From Numida meleagris (taxonomy: Eukaryota; Chordata; Aves; Galliformes; Numididae), in assembly GCF_002078875.1 (NCBI RefSeq), contig NC_034410.1, positions 44,841,086 to 44,905,085 on the forward strand: a DNA stretch of 64,000 nt. Reading direction: 5' to 3'. How positions within the stretch are numbered: position 1 is the stretch's first letter; each line of letters opens with the position of its first letter. The translations under genes and the position numbers were made by a program. The notes under the pieces were generated by a model. The model was not told where the DNA came from, ran no database searches, and saw nothing but the letters and a program-made list of their open reading frames with translations. Below, piece after piece: positions 25,708 to 39,200 of this stretch.

Positions 25708-27394
25708 AGTCATTCCACAAAACAAGAAAGTAAAATGTTTTTCAACATAATACATGCCCATGATATCCCATCCTAAGACAGTTCTTGATCTCCACAGTAA
25801 GGAGGAAAATATTTTTCCATACGTCATTAAATCCACCTACTGAGCAGTCACACCGCAGTTAGGCTGCATGTTTAAGCCTTTTCTATCCAAAAAAATGTCA
25901 TTCAATTCAAAACCATTGCTCACTAATTGGGGAAAAAAGCAAAAATTAAGAACTTTGATGACATCAACTCTGCTATTACATATACATACAAATACACATC
26001 TGTGTGCTTATGTAGAGTACGTGTATAAATTCATACTTATATGTACATAAACTGATATCTGTGTGTGGTTTTCTAAGTGTCCCATATTTTTCTCTTAATT
26101 CATAGATAACTCAAACATAATCTTATAAAAGGTCTTAAAATGTTTGCGATAGTGAATGGCAACATAATATCATAGACTACTATATAGTCCTATATATGAA
26201 GAAAAATATATAATGATCTATTAAAACTGAAACACATTCTATATACCTTTATTATACCTTTTCTTCTTACCATTCCTTTGTAAATAACAAAATAATTTTG
26301 AATCAAAATCACATTAAACTACAAAATTATTGCTTTTTTCTTATTTTTATCCAATGCAGTATGTGACCTCAGTTCATAAAATGGCTTACAATATGGAAAG
26401 GAACAATTTCCTCATAAGATACCATCTAAAATTCATCTTATAAATTGAAAAAAATAATCTCTGAATCACTCATCACTTTTGTATGTCATATACTGAATAT
26501 TCTGGTGGTGGAAATCCCTGGTGATGGCACTGATTTAGAAAAACATGGTAGGAACAGTGCTGAAAAGAATTAGAAAGCAGTTTTAAAATCAGTGGGCTTT
26601 TGTGGTTTTGTTGTTTTATTTTCTTTTCAAACCAGCGAACTTTCAAAATCTGTCATCATGGAATACTAACAGATACATAGCATCAGCAGGCTCAGGATTT
26701 GACAAATTTATGGACAATGGGTTGATAAATAGCCGCCAAAGAGAAAAGGCACAGATGTACAATGACTGGGGATGTGAAAGCAGTAAGAGGTAACCGACCA
26801 CAGATTGAAGCCAGGCCCCACTGAATGAACCACTGCATCTATGTCTGACTCCAGCTGGCATTTCTTACATCAGTGCAGTCAAAGGACTTAAACCTTTTTC
26901 AGGAACTGTATATAAAATAGAAAAAAAACCAACAAATAACAATTTTTCTGTAACTGATCTCAAAAGGATGGGCTGGGAAGTAGAATAAGGAACGGGGGCA
27001 AAATAACGTTCACTTCTTTAGAGAACAAAATTACTTGTTATACACAGAATTTTAATAATTGATGCCTTCACCTGGGAAAACAGATCGTGACAAGGTAATT
27101 AAGTACTCTTATGCAATCTCTTTTAATCACAGAACAAGCATTAGTATTAAATAGTGAAAGATGGAACACTCAAATACTCCTTAATCTGTTCTATTTTTCC
27201 AGAACATAGCCCTCGAGTCTTATCAACTAACACATATCCTGACTCTTACTGCTTGTAAAGTTATTTACAGTATCTACACTCTAAGTTCTACCAAAAAAAT
27301 CCAAATCGTTGCATCCAGGTTCCTAGAACACTGATGTCAGCAGCAGGGAGCATGTGATATGGCTCTTCATAAAAGGATATCACCTTGGAAAAAC

Positions 27395-27690
27395 GCTACT
27401 GCAACAGTGGCTTGTTTCCTACAAAAGTGAATGAAGTCTTGCCTCTTGTCCCCAAGTCTGTACAAACATCCTGGGCTGCCCCATCCCAGGTGCAGAATTT
27501 GGCACTTGCTCTTGTTCAACCCTGTGCATTTGGTGACTTGCCCAGCCCTCACATATGTCAAGATCTCTCTGCAAAGCCCCTCTGCCCTTGAGGGAGTCAA
27601 CAGCACTTGCACTACAGTGGTGTCCTCACACTTAGCGTACGCAAGTCCTGCACCCACACACTATCTCCACACCAAGCCTTTCCTTGACAG
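27395..27690 (-). mobile_element. CR1 LINE internal fragment in CLASP2 intron 2
   Basis: The reverse complement contains GTTGAACAAGAGCAAGTGCC, then an AATTCTGCACCTGGGATGGG block and ACAGACTTGGGGACAAGAGG. This is the same CR1 interval as the copy at 57270-57492, so the two are paralogous copies in opposite orientation. Weakly coding-looking frames across it are shadows of the decayed element. Confidence 0.82.
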
Positions 27691-27957
27691 ATGAAGCACA
27701 TGATCCCAAAGAGAGGAATGTGACTTAAAAGGCTTAAAGATCATCACTGATGTTGTTAGCTTGCTTTCTAACTTCCTAAAATAACCAATGAAATTACAGG
27801 AACCAAAGAGGGGTTGCACATCTCCTGTTTATGCCATCAGCAAAATGTACTTAGTGTCTTGTTTCAGCTGGACATACAGAGCAGCCTCTGGGACACTGCT
27901 GACATTGCAGAGCACCACCTGGGTACACAGCTACTGCCTTGTGGAAGCCATGATACT

Positions 27958-28159
27958 GAAATCACAGAGCATTTGCAAGAAGCGGTGACAAACTGGGAAC
28001 AGATTGCTATTTTCTTTTGCTAATGTTGCTTGGGAAACTGATTCCCCCTCCTGCCCCACGTGGAGAACCAAAGGGACAACAAGGAGGCCAGAAGAAAGCT
28101 ACTCAGGGACTGCAAAGGGAAGGGGAAGCAAGGTCCAAGTGAGGAGTGATCCCCTTTAA
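27958..28159 (+). repeat. Unclassified interspersed repeat, copy A
   Basis: About 200 bases that align by eye, as reverse complement, with 58277-58487. Shared blocks include GGGGATCACTCC, TGGACCTTGCTTC, TGGTTCTCCA, GGGGAATCAGTTTCCCAAGC and CCCAGTTTGTC. In plus orientation, copy A ends in CCCTTTAAC followed at once by an 18-base A run (28161-28178), which resembles a retroposed 3' tail. No recognised element family or host gene matches. It lies in CLASP2 intron 2, about 270 bases from a CR1 fragment that copy B does not share in the same arrangement. Confidence 0.75.
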
Positions 28160-28160
28160 C

Positions 28161-28178
28161 AAAAAAAAAAAAAAAAAA
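28161..28178. repeat. A18 homopolymer run
   Basis: An uninterrupted run of 18 A directly after copy A of the unclassified repeat. It could be the decayed tail of a retroposon or simple slippage. Confidence 0.9.
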
Positions 28179-31100
28179 GTTGCAACTACACTTGAATAAC
28201 TTTACTTCTTCTCCACCAGAGTCTGAAGCTGAAGATGCAGATCGTTCCCACTCAAAAAAAAAGCCACCCTGTTACCCTACTGATTTTGTAAAATAATGCT
28301 GAGCTGTAAATTAGGAACTGACAGCAGCTTCAGCAGTGGTGATGTACGGAAAGTGTTAAAAAAGAAAAGACCAAGAGTGAACTCAGTGAAACTAAGAAGG
28401 GAAAAATCACCCAATAACTAAAACTAAGGAGTGTACAGTTAAATGCAATGCAATTAAAGAAATTTCTGAACAAGTAGAATAACAGGCCTGGAAAGGTTTC
28501 TCCCTGGTAGACAGCAAGAGAAAAATGTAGACGTGGTTGATAACTGAAGAGCAGAAGCCTGCACATCTGCAATACAGGATTATCCACCTCCTTAAATTCT
28601 CATCAAAAAAATGATTTAATTATCCACCGAGATACAAAAATGTTGCAATTACAGTTTATACAGAATAATTGATTATTCTCAAATACATGGTTATGGAAAC
28701 TTTGTAGAAGTTTCTGGGGAAGAAAAATAACATTTTTTCCCTACCTACAAGCAATTTTCATTATCCAGCTACAATGGAGAGGTTGTACCATCTAAAACCC
28801 TAACTAAAGTTTCTTCTAGCATCTGTAAAGAACCTTCTGTACTTAAAATTAGTACACACACAATCAGCTCTGTCACAGAAGAGGAGGCAATACTTCTGTG
28901 ATACCTTACAAACTTCTGAAAGTTCTCTGAAGTACAGTTCTGCAAAAGGAAATTCAGCTGACAGAATGCAGGTGGGTTTTTACAGTATTCTCAAGAAGGG
29001 GGGCTTAGAAGAATGAAGTTACCATAAAAATAGAGAATAATGCTTGAGGCAGTAACTAAGAAACATCAGGCTGGGCCGTAAACCCATCAACACTGAAAAG
29101 GAACATGTTGATAGACAGTTTCGTTAATACATTGGGTCAATTTTCAGGAAGCAGTAATGTAACAAAAAAAGATTATCAATAATTATGAAAGTAATCTGTG
29201 ATGTAATGGAAACAAGCATCATTATGCCATAATACATACAGACTCCCTCTGGGCTGTTTTGGATTCAAAAGCTTTACTACAGAAAGGCACTGAAAGCAGC
29301 AACAAGAACAATAGGAACTGTGGAACAGTGTACAAGAAACAAACCATGGAGGAAAGGGACAGGGACAGCAGAGAAGGGGCAGGGAAGAGACACATAAGAC
29401 AAAGACAGGCAGTCAGTTAAGAAGATAAGAAATGATGGGTTACATTTCTTATGTACATGGCGAGCAAGGACGAAGTTATTACATAGCCAGTCCAAAAAAT
29501 GAGTTTTGTCACAACGTACATAATTAAGCATTACTAAAGTACACTTTAGAAGTCAAAGGTCTATATAGGTTCAAAAACCACGAAGCATACAAAAAACAGG
29601 GTGACAGGAAAGACACAGAATGCAACATCTACGCCTCAGCTGGCTCTAAACTCTCAGACTGCAGGCAGTTGACAGGTCAAAGGACCTGCTGAAGGTGTAA
29701 TCACTGCAGTTTTATCCTGTCCTTACTTTCTTCTCAGGCATCTGCAAATGGGTCACTGTCAGACACTCATCTTTGACCTGACTTACTGGAGTCACATCTG
29801 CAGAGTCAACACATTATGATTTGGGAAACTGGTGGTTCTTCAGATTTTGAAGGAAGCAGATCTCTTGTTCACCAGTGTGCTTTTAATTACTCTATCTACT
29901 CTTTCAAACTCTATTATCTGCAGGCAGGCGTTTATTATCTAGTTTTAGTATTACTGCTTCACTGATGAGAACTGAAAATGATCCAAATCTTATTGGATGT
30001 GGTGCATTCTGTAAACCTTTTTTTGTAAAAAAAAAAAAGTAATTAAATTTTCAACTTTTACTGAGACTAACATTTTTAGCGTCTGTTAAGCTTATAGCAA
30101 AGCTGATCATGCACAGGTTTGACTTGCATACTGAGCATAATGGATTTTAAAGGTCTTGATTTTGGAGATGCTCTGAAGACTCATTCCAGTTGAGGGCAGT
30201 ACTTCTCAGCTTTTCTAGAAAATACTTCTGGAATACTTGGCTTCAGACGTCTACTGATGCCACACGTCACCTAGTGCCAGTATTTCTCTTCTTTTAGTAT
30301 AAATGCTGCTGAGTTAAAAAAAAAAAAATGAACGTCTATTTGCTCACAGTCTCAATGTACTCAGCTACCAGGACAGAATAGAAAGCTTTTTCATTGGAAG
30401 AGTCTAAGCATGAACCTAAACGGTTCACTTGACGCAAAAATAGAAGAAATGAAGAAGACATTACAACCATTAGTAAGATTGTTGAAATTTCAAGTTCTAC
30501 AAGTCACTACAACATAAAACAAAACATAGTAAGACTCTGAAGCCTCACCATCTGTAGCTAGCTACAAACAGTATTCAAAAATCAATACTCTGCACAGCAC
30601 GAGTCAATTTCCCTTACACTGCTGCAGTACAAAACCAACCAGCCAAATAAAACCCTCTGCAACAAAATACGTACATTCCGTAGCACTTTGCTGCAGTAGA
30701 AATAATATTCTACAGTATCCTGAAGTATGCGTTGATTTAGTCATTAACTTGTCATAAATTAATCTTTGTCTTCCTAGCCTTTCAAATTTTGCTGATTTCT
30801 TAACAATTAAAAACAACAGTGGAAACTCAAAGAAGAGCAAACTTAAGGTTTTGATAGACAATTTAACATAACCGGGCATGCAGGAGGAACAAGATACAAG
30901 ATAATTCACGCACATTTTGAACAAGGACATGAAGCTAGGTACTTCTGTTAAAAACAGCCCCCGATGAAACAACAATGTGAATGCCCTGGTATCGCAATCT
31001 CTTCTCAAGGACAGCAACAAAATGAATTGAGCAGATAAGTTTGCTGGTACTTCCTAGAACAACTGTTTCAGGCACACATGGATCCATTAATGTGACATTC

Positions 31101-31660
31101 ACTCATTTGAGTTAGGACTTAAGAATAAGAGCTAGTACTTTTTTTCATCCCAGATTATTATTAATCCCCAGTTACCAAGCAGGAAGTAGAAAACACACTC
31201 TCCGAGACCACAGACTTCAGCAGACATAAAGCTCTAATAAAATGATCCCCAAGTAAAACCCACAATCTTTAACATAAGTTGAAGATCGCACTTATGTTCA
31301 AGTGCCATTTTTGGATGACTGTCTTGGAGCATGTTTGGTACCTATACAGCATGGAAGTGGCAAGCAACTACATAGCTTGAAACTAACCACAGGAACGACA
31401 TTCCTGGAACCTTGAAAATTCCCAGCTACCAGCTACAAATCAGTAATTACCCAACAAATGAACATTTACAAGTTAAGAAACAATAATTCAAATTCCAACA
31501 AAAGCAATAAGATATCTATACATTTACATCCTCAAAGACTGTTTTAAACTATAGTTAGCTCTAAAAGCTTTCCACATGTTCAACTACCAGTGCTGGGGTT
31601 AGGGGCGCAGTGCTCTTTCTTCCTTTTTGTCTTAACAAAAGAAGGTTACTTTTCACTTAC

Positions 31661-31739
31661 CGGTTCCTATGTAGGATTTAAAGCGTCCTGATAGTCTGTG
31701 GACAAAGGCACCTAAAACATCTAATCCCAGTAACGCCAC
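31661..31739 (-). CDS. CLASP2: CLASP2 coding exon 2 (TOG1)
   Basis: A 79-base exon with acceptor CAACAG and donor GTAAGT. It continues exon 1 in phase 0 and translates to VALLGLDVLGAFVHRLSGRF followed by KSYIGT. This aligns with the second HEAT segment of the CLASP TOG1 domain (recalled human CLASP2: SLMGLEILSAFVDRLSTRF). It ends one base into a codon (phase 1), and exon 3 supplies the two bases that complete a valine codon. Intron 1, upstream, is about 7.9 kb. The short length makes it easy for ORF finders to miss; the call rests on phase, splice sites and family similarity together. Confidence 0.95.
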
Positions 31740-34371
31740 CTGTTGAAAAGAAAAGCATCAGATATACAAAACAGAAGAGTACGGAAGCTTTAAACGAAAA
31801 CATGCTCAACCACCATATCTTAAAGAAAAATGAAACTTCTTGTTAGAGAGCTGATAATTTCTTAAAAGCCTTCATTAAGACAAATTTATCAGCAAATGTT
31901 TGGAATGGATCAATTATATTTACATACACCACAGTAGTTCAGATTTTTCAGTACTTGCCTTAAAACAGAAAGAAAAATAAATGTTAAAAACTCAGTATTT
32001 CACTATTTGCAACTATAAATGATTAAAATTCAGATAATTAATTAAAAGGACTAAGGAGCTGGAAGTAGCTATTCATCTTTCTGGGTTATATTATTAGGAC
32101 TGCAGTTCTGCTCTTTATTCCTTTAAAAGAAGGCTGCCAGAGGTTTAGTTCAGCGTAAAGTGGAAACCAAAACTCCTTTGAAACAAGGACCAACAGCAGG
32201 ACAGGCACATTGCTTAGGGTCTCAGCTCCTCTACCAGCTGCTGAAAGAAACACAAAACAGAAACCCTCACCAAAAAATAAATTAAAAAAAAAAAAAAAAC
32301 AACAACTAGGAGGAGTCTGGAAGAGCAGTTCCCAGACACAGAAAAGGCAAACAGATTGAAAGACAAAACAAATCAAGCCCTCGTGTGTAAGCACTAATAC
32401 AGGCAGGAAAAAGAAATAATTCCCAGATGCTGAGACTTGCTTCAGTCCAGTTACTTAGCTCATACAAAGTGATGACATCTTTTCCTGAACTCCCAACAGA
32501 ACTCTGCGAAACTAACGCTGTCTCCCGTCGCAGTGCAGACCACACTGCTCATCTACCTGCTTCTTCAGCTACACAATTTTATTTTCTCTTCACTTGATGT
32601 TGTTCAAAATTCAGAAACCAACATACAGTTCAAAATGCTACTGGAATTCTGAGTAATTCCCACCTACAAACAGAAACTAGCTAGATGACAATATCCATTT
32701 AGTTAGAAACGAGAATGTGGTCAGAAATGATTGGTTAAACGAACCCATTGTGACCAGTCAGGACACTTTTTCTTCCCTTCATTGTCCTGCAGGCAGTTAA
32801 AATCTTCATTCTTAATTCCCTCCAGCAGCTCACCACGAACACACAACCTACATTTTCACATCTCGCAGTTACCTCAAGGTGCTGCCCACTAAGAGGCCCA
32901 TGCCCAAGAAAGCCCCTCCTGAAGCACCTGCATTTGTAATTTTCCCCACAAATACATAAGCAGAATTAATCCCTCCTACTAGCTATTTATTTCCATAGAA
33001 TTCAAAACCACATTTTCTTCAAAAACAATGTTTTCTTAAAATCCTTTGCTGTAACAACAGTCCACCCCAGGCAACAAGCCAAAACCAATCTGACTGGAGA
33101 TGAATGGGAGCACAGGCGGCCCACACACACAGCATCACGGGACTCCTGTTTCCACAGGAAAGCAGACCACTAAGCCACCCACAAAATCCAGGATCTGAAG
33201 CAATCACATAATGGAACAGATTTTAATGAACTTATTATTACTAAACTAGATCTCCCCTTCAGTGGGAGGCACAACATTCCAACTTACTTGGAAACTCACT
33301 CATTTTACGACATGCTAACGCACAATAGCAAACGTAAGTGGATGCTATTCTACATTAAAATAATATCTTCCCACTAAGTAACTGCAGCTAAGATTTAGGA
33401 AGATGAGAAAGCAGAGTACTATAATTATTAACTTTAAATGTGAATCAGTTTTTACAGTAACATCAAAGCTTCATAAAGACACCTTCCTTTAATGTTATTT
33501 TCCAGGGTCACAAGCTATTCAAGACTTTAGACTGAGATTTTGTTTCAGTTCATTTTGGATCAACATTCTGTTTTCCTATGCATCTGTTTCCAGACTATGA
33601 GTCCCACCTCAGATCTGTCCTCCAGTGGCAATCTGTAAGACAGCTTTCCTTTGTAAGTACTCCGTTATCTATTAATGCACGAAAGTGCAGCCCTTGCCTC
33701 TGTAAGGGCGCTTACAGAATCTCCCTTCTCCACGTTTGATTACATTTCTTAAATCTCTCTTGAAGTCTTCCATTCTCAAGAAGAGCAGCTCAGAGACTTA
33801 TAACAAGTGACACATGTAAGACTGCCTTCTATTACCTAGCTGCTTGTTACTGATCCCAAAGGAAATTCCTGAGCAAGAGCAAATATTTCTTGACGAATCC
33901 TTCTAGTGCTATGCTGCTATGGTTTGGGTTTTTGTTTCTTTCAAGTCTCCCCTGGGCAAAAACAGCAGCCATTTGGAAGATCTGAGGCTCCATAAACCTC
34001 AGTGAAAAGCCTGACAGTTATCAGAAGAAAGTCCTACCATGACCATTATCACCAGAGAATCTGATCACCTGCATCTTCCTTCCTGTAAGAGTAGTTTGAT
34101 CCAGAGCACTCTGATACAATGCTTGTGTGGTCCATATATTTGCGTCCCTCCTTGTGAAACGGATAACGGATAATCAGCTCTTAGGATGTAAGTCACATTT
34201 ACCTGGATGGTGTTGGTTCTTTCTAACTTGTCTATCGATGAATTACTTAGTGAATGCAGAGTTCTACTTCAATAATCAGTGCAGATAAGCCACCTCAGTA
34301 AATACTACCAATTTAAATACCTTGCTGAGTGTTCAAGCACACCTTTGCAAGGAGCTATTATCAGTTGATAT

Positions 34372-34871
34372 CACAGAATCACAGCGGGTCTGAAGCAGCT
34401 CAGAGATCTCCGGGTCCATTCAGCCCAGCCCCTGCTCCAGCAGGAACACCCCAAGCACAGTGCCCAGGCGCTTTCGGAGATCTCGAAGGAGGAGACCCCA
34501 CAGCCTCTCTGGGCAGCCCACACCAGTGCTCTGCCATCTGCAAAGCACAGAAGTGCTGCTGTGTGTGTTCAGAGGGAGCCTCTCGTGCTGTTTTTTGTCC
34601 ACTGCCTCTTGTCCTGGCTCTGTTCTCTGAGCATCTTCCCTTTAGGTGTTTATGGAAACAGACGACATCCCCTCCAGCCTCCTCTTCTTCAGGCCCAACT
34701 GGTCCAGCCCTCCCAGCCTCTCCTCACAGGAAAGGTGCTCCAGGCCCTTAACAACTCTCCTGTATGTCCACACCCCTCTTGTGCAGGGGAGCTCAGAACT
34801 GGAACCAGCAGTCCAGGTGCAGCCACACAGATGCTGAGCAGAATGGAAGGACCTCCCCCTCCTTGATCTGT
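34372..34871 (-). mobile_element. CR1 LINE fragment in CLASP2 intron 1
   Basis: The top strand opens ATCACAGAATCACAGCGGGT and continues through CCATTCAGCCCAGCCCCTGC, CTCTGGGCAGCCCACACCAG and CTCCTCACAGGAAAGGTGCT. These are reverse-complement CR1 features with the element 3' end at the low coordinate. It is about 500 bases long, 5'-truncated, and oriented the same way as CLASP2 transcription. Open frames across it have no relation to a host protein. Its 5' edge is followed about 90 bases later by the CATGT/TGTCA array. Confidence 0.9.
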
Positions 34872-34959
34872 TGGAAACACTGGGGTATGTGCTATGGAGC
34901 TGCAGGAGAACTGAGCTGCAAGATAAAAGGCTCCAAGCACTCCAATAGCATTGGGCCAT

Positions 34960-36252
34960 ATGCCAGTGTCAAAAATGCCTGTGTGACACACGTCAATGCA
35001 GGTCAACACAATTCATGTTATATACTGTCACATGTCATCACATGTCCTTGTACTGTGTGCCACTGTCTGCTGACACATGTTGTCACATACCAATACACGA
35101 CGTGTTGCTGCTTATTCTCTGTCAGTGTGCGCCAACACATGTTCAGTGTCACCGTATGTAAATCAGTGTTTCATGTGCTCATGTGTTCAAGAGTGCTGTA
35201 GCATGTCAACATGTGTGGAGGTGCATAAATGTAGACCAGTGTCAGTGTGTGTGGAAGTGTTCCCAATCATCACATGTCAACACATATCAAAGTGTGTAAA
35301 AACATGTTACATGTAAGCATGTGTCAAAGCATGCTGAAGAATCTAGAGTGTTGACATGCATCAAAGCATGTTGCATGCCAAAGCATTTAAAAACACTACT
35401 GTGTGAGAACAGATGTCAAAGCACATTGCATGTTGATCTATCAGCATGTGTCACATGTTGATACATCTCAGTGTGTTGTGCACCAAAAATTTTTTTACAA
35501 CGTGTCACATGTTGATGTGTGGCAACAGATGCTGAAGCATCTTGCATGTTGATGTGCTAAGCACGTCATGTGTGGATGCATGATGAGGCGTGTCACATAT
35601 GGTAGAGAGTCAGGGTACACAAGTGTGTTACATATTGACGCATCACATGTTGATATGTGACTTTCCACGTCAGTGTATGTCAGCATTGTATGGTCACATC
35701 CATTAAAGCTCTTTGCACGTTAACATGCCAAAGAGAGTAGCATGACATGCATAATCATTTAAGCATGCCATGTTGTCACACAGTGACATGGGTCATCTAC
35801 TGAAGCTTGTCATCACATGTCAAAGGGCACTGTGTGACATGACAACCACTATGTTCACATGTGTCAACACGTGCCACATTTTTACACTTGTCAAAGTGTG
35901 ACTTACGTAAATGCTCATCAACAACTGGTGCACTGACATGTTGGCAGATGTCAGTTTTTTGTGTTGTGATGTCACTACATGTATGACACCACCTGCCACG
36001 TGTCAGTTTTTTTATATTGACTGATGTCAACACATCTCATATCAACAATTGTCACATGTTGCCCCACACTGACACTGCTCAACAGATGTTGTGTTTATGC
36101 ACATTAAAGCATATGTTTGTAATAACATGTCATGTGTCAAGCTGTGGCAATGCACACCAAAGTGTTGCATGCTGATGGATCTCACAGCACGGTGCTGTAT
36201 CAATGCATGTTCATGTGTGGCCCCATCAACACGCATCTGAATTGTCAATTGT
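34960..36252. repeat. Degenerate CATGT/TGTCA repeat array
   Basis: About 1.3 kb in which the words ACATGT, CATGTG, TGTCA, GTTGATG and CAAAGCATG recur on both strands, with more than twenty CATGT cores at irregular 10-40 base spacing. Examples are GTCACATGTTGATGTGTGG near 35507 and GTCACATGTTGATACATC near 35451. No single exact period is visible, so this is an old, diverged minisatellite-like tract rather than a clean tandem array. Many cores are CANNTG E-boxes, including CACGTG near 35868 and 35989. All reading frames across it are short and repetitive and are not genes. It lies in CLASP2 intron 1. Confidence 0.85.
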
Positions 36253-39200
36253 CTCCTTTTATTTATAATCATTTTCTCATTCAGCTCCCCCATCACTTAC
36301 TTATGTGTATGCACAGAAGTTATAACTGCTGCTACTATCCTAAACTTGTTTCTTGTCTCTAAAACTGCAGTTCAGTTTTCTCCTCCTCGCTGCATGCTGC
36401 AAACTCCTGCTGGCAGCCTTCTGTTGAATCGAAGACACAACACATACTTCCTAAAACAATAACAATAGCAGCCACACTACTGTTACTTCAGCATCTCTCT
36501 GTATTTGGTGTTCTGACAAACAAAGCTTAAGAAATAAACCGCTTTCCAAGGAGCACAGAACCACCATTAACTCCAAGGATTTACCTAGAAGTAACAGATA
36601 AGCCACGTTATCTGGAAGAGACCGTGAAATCCAACTTTGTTTGCCATGCAACAGAAATCTGCTGCTCTGACACAGAAACAGCATTCATTTACTGTTTTCC
36701 TGCCGCAATTGAGGAAAGCATCTCTACCACAAAGGATAGAAATCCAAATACAATAATCCAAACATTGCTTATTACTATTCCCGCTTAAGCAATATCTTGA
36801 CTACCTATCAGAATTTTAGTGGTAATTTTTACAACTGCCAGTCACGCATGATGTAGCTGCAGATCAGCAAGTTGGCTTTATTGCTCAATAATTACATTTT
36901 GAGAGGACAAGTATTTGATTTCTATGGGCTCCACAAGGGAAACCACGGAACACACACAAACTGCTAGCTACCAAAAGCAGGCTTGCTGAACTCTGCAGCT
37001 GAAGTAATATATCATCTTATAGCTCCTTAGCAGATGTATCAAAGCAGATTTTCAGATTACTTATCTGACTCAGACACAGAATAGTTTGAGCTACCAGACT
37101 GTTTCAAGTTAAATAATCCTGTAATTCTTTTCAAGTGACTATTGGGTATGGCACGCCTTCTAAATCTGTCCCAATTAGGCATCATTCACAGGGAAGAACA
37201 TGCAGGTTAACACAGCAAAGCTACTAAGTATGTATCAGTAACAGAAAGATAGGATACCCTCAGGAAAGTGGAATCAGTTTAGCGCTTGAAGTTTGCCTAC
37301 AAGCCTGAACACAAATATTAGCATTGTTCCAGTCTTCCGACTGCCAGGTATTTCTAAGCTTTGGGAAAACAAATACCAGCAAAATACTACCAGCCAACTC
37401 TTAATACTTTGCATCCAACTTATCTCTTCCTTAGAAAGGAACATTACATAATTCACTCCCCTAAGTTTTACTCTTCACAGCCTTGGGAAAGCAGCCATTT
37501 AAAAACACAGACACACAGATCTCTAGGTTGTAAGAAGAGAGAAAACAGTCCCAACCACTACAAAACAAACTGAATCACAGTGCCAGAATGCTAAGCACAC
37601 CATTTCCAGTTCAGTGGGCAACACCTGATTCTAATTAAGACCAAAATAAAGGTATTCTAATACGCACATCCTTTGTGCACTCCCTGGTGTCTCTGGAAGA
37701 CACTTAATCACTGATTGCATAAGACCTGTGAAGGACATACTAACAGCCTGCACAGCACACCGTTACAGACAGCCTTTAATGACCACTCATCTCCCTCTCC
37801 TGAGTCCTTCTAGCGTTCCGCAACAAACTTTCAGCAGAACTCCATCCCATTCCAGCACCCATCAACGCATTCTTAATTCCAACTCACTGATTTGTCAGCT
37901 ACTCAAACTGGTAATTGTGCATTCCTCTTCAATGAGCTAGAAGAACTCACAAGTTTTCCCTAATCTGCTTTCATAGTTCAGAACTACCAGTTTCGCTTTG
38001 CTTATTAAAGCCCCATGAATAGCTGCCAACTTCAAGAAAGCAAAAGCGCTATTTAAGAGGTCACAATCTTCTTGCCACAAGCTGATTCAACCCTGCTGAT
38101 AACAAGTCCGTACCTGTTCACTCCACACCTAATCGTTTTTCCCCATTTGTTACCAAGCCTGACAAATCCACCCTTCTATTCTTATTCCCTCCAGTTCCTT
38201 CCCCTCACGGTCATTTGAGGCAGAAACTCCCCAGGGTGGCATTTCTCAGCTACAGCGCAGCTCTGAACCCAGAGCTCCTACATCTCTCATCCTCTTTTTC
38301 AGCGTGGTCAGTAGAACACATCATATGCAAAAACTGAGTTCTCCATCAGTGGAAAATGATACAGCACATCCAGGGCGAGTTATGTTAGTTATTCCCTCAT
38401 TACCCACATCTGTCACCTACGAGGAAATAGTGCTCCCTCTCCTAACTTCCTTCAGCGCTCCCTACTTGCCACTCCAGCTCATCAGGTTCAGCAGTTCTGA
38501 TGAATAAGTCAGCTGCCAGCCAATATCACTGCTCAACTAAACAGCCACGTCGACCTGAAAAACCTTCTGCAACACAGAATGACGGAACGCAGAATTTTCT
38601 AGGTGCTCTATTCCCACTCCTTCGCAGAGGAAAGTGCATCCAACAAACGAATAAAAATACAGTAATTAAAAACAAAAATTAACTGAATATTTGTCTTTAG
38701 AATGCACAGGAGAGCCTGTGACACCCGTTACATTATCATTCAGATCCTGAGGTTATTAACAAACTGAGATCTAACATTTCAACATGGAACAGAGCAGTCC
38801 AGCTGGGCTTGGTCTCTGCAGATCCGTTCCAATACGTGTTTGTTCAAGACGAAACATGCACGTCAGATGCAAAACACAGCTCCCCAGGATACTGCTAACT
38901 TCCATCGTGAGGCAGCAGATGCTGGCGGCCACCACCGCACACAGAAACACCGGAACCGATCACAAAGCATCCGAGACCTTGCGCTGTTGCAATTAACAAT
39001 CCGCGTACACAATGCTTCAAAATACAATTGTGTGTACAGAGGGCCACCAACGAGTGACACGCAGAGGGAAAGAGATCACCACAACACCCTGAGATCGGCT
39101 TCACAACTCCCAGTTTCACACCTACAGAAGGGCAGGAAACGGCTTAAGCCGTCCTGCTGGGACAAGGAACCAGCCGGTCCCCCTTTACAGCACAGCGTAA

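Larger units (their letters stand above)
19363..31660 (-). other. CLASP2: CLASP2 intron 2
   Basis: The largest complete intron here, 12.3 kb. It contains the hairpin, AT microsatellite, assembly gap, CR1 pieces and copy A of the unclassified repeat listed separately. A G-rich stretch at 24794-24835 (runs of 7, 4 and 4 G) is a weak quadruplex candidate. Otherwise I see no exon or gene. Confidence 0.8.

Noticed and set aside
33460..33480. ATCAAAGCTT, which would read AAGCTTTGAT on the minus strand and so resemble the KSFDD exon
   Set aside because: Flanking codons do not continue as DDEESVDG, there is no suitable acceptor, and the position is upstream of exon 2, out of order.
34329..35201. Frames of 100-145 codons at the CR1 copy and repeat array
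   Set aside because: The first part translates antisense CR1 sequence and the second translates repeated CATGT words. There are no domains and no initiation context.
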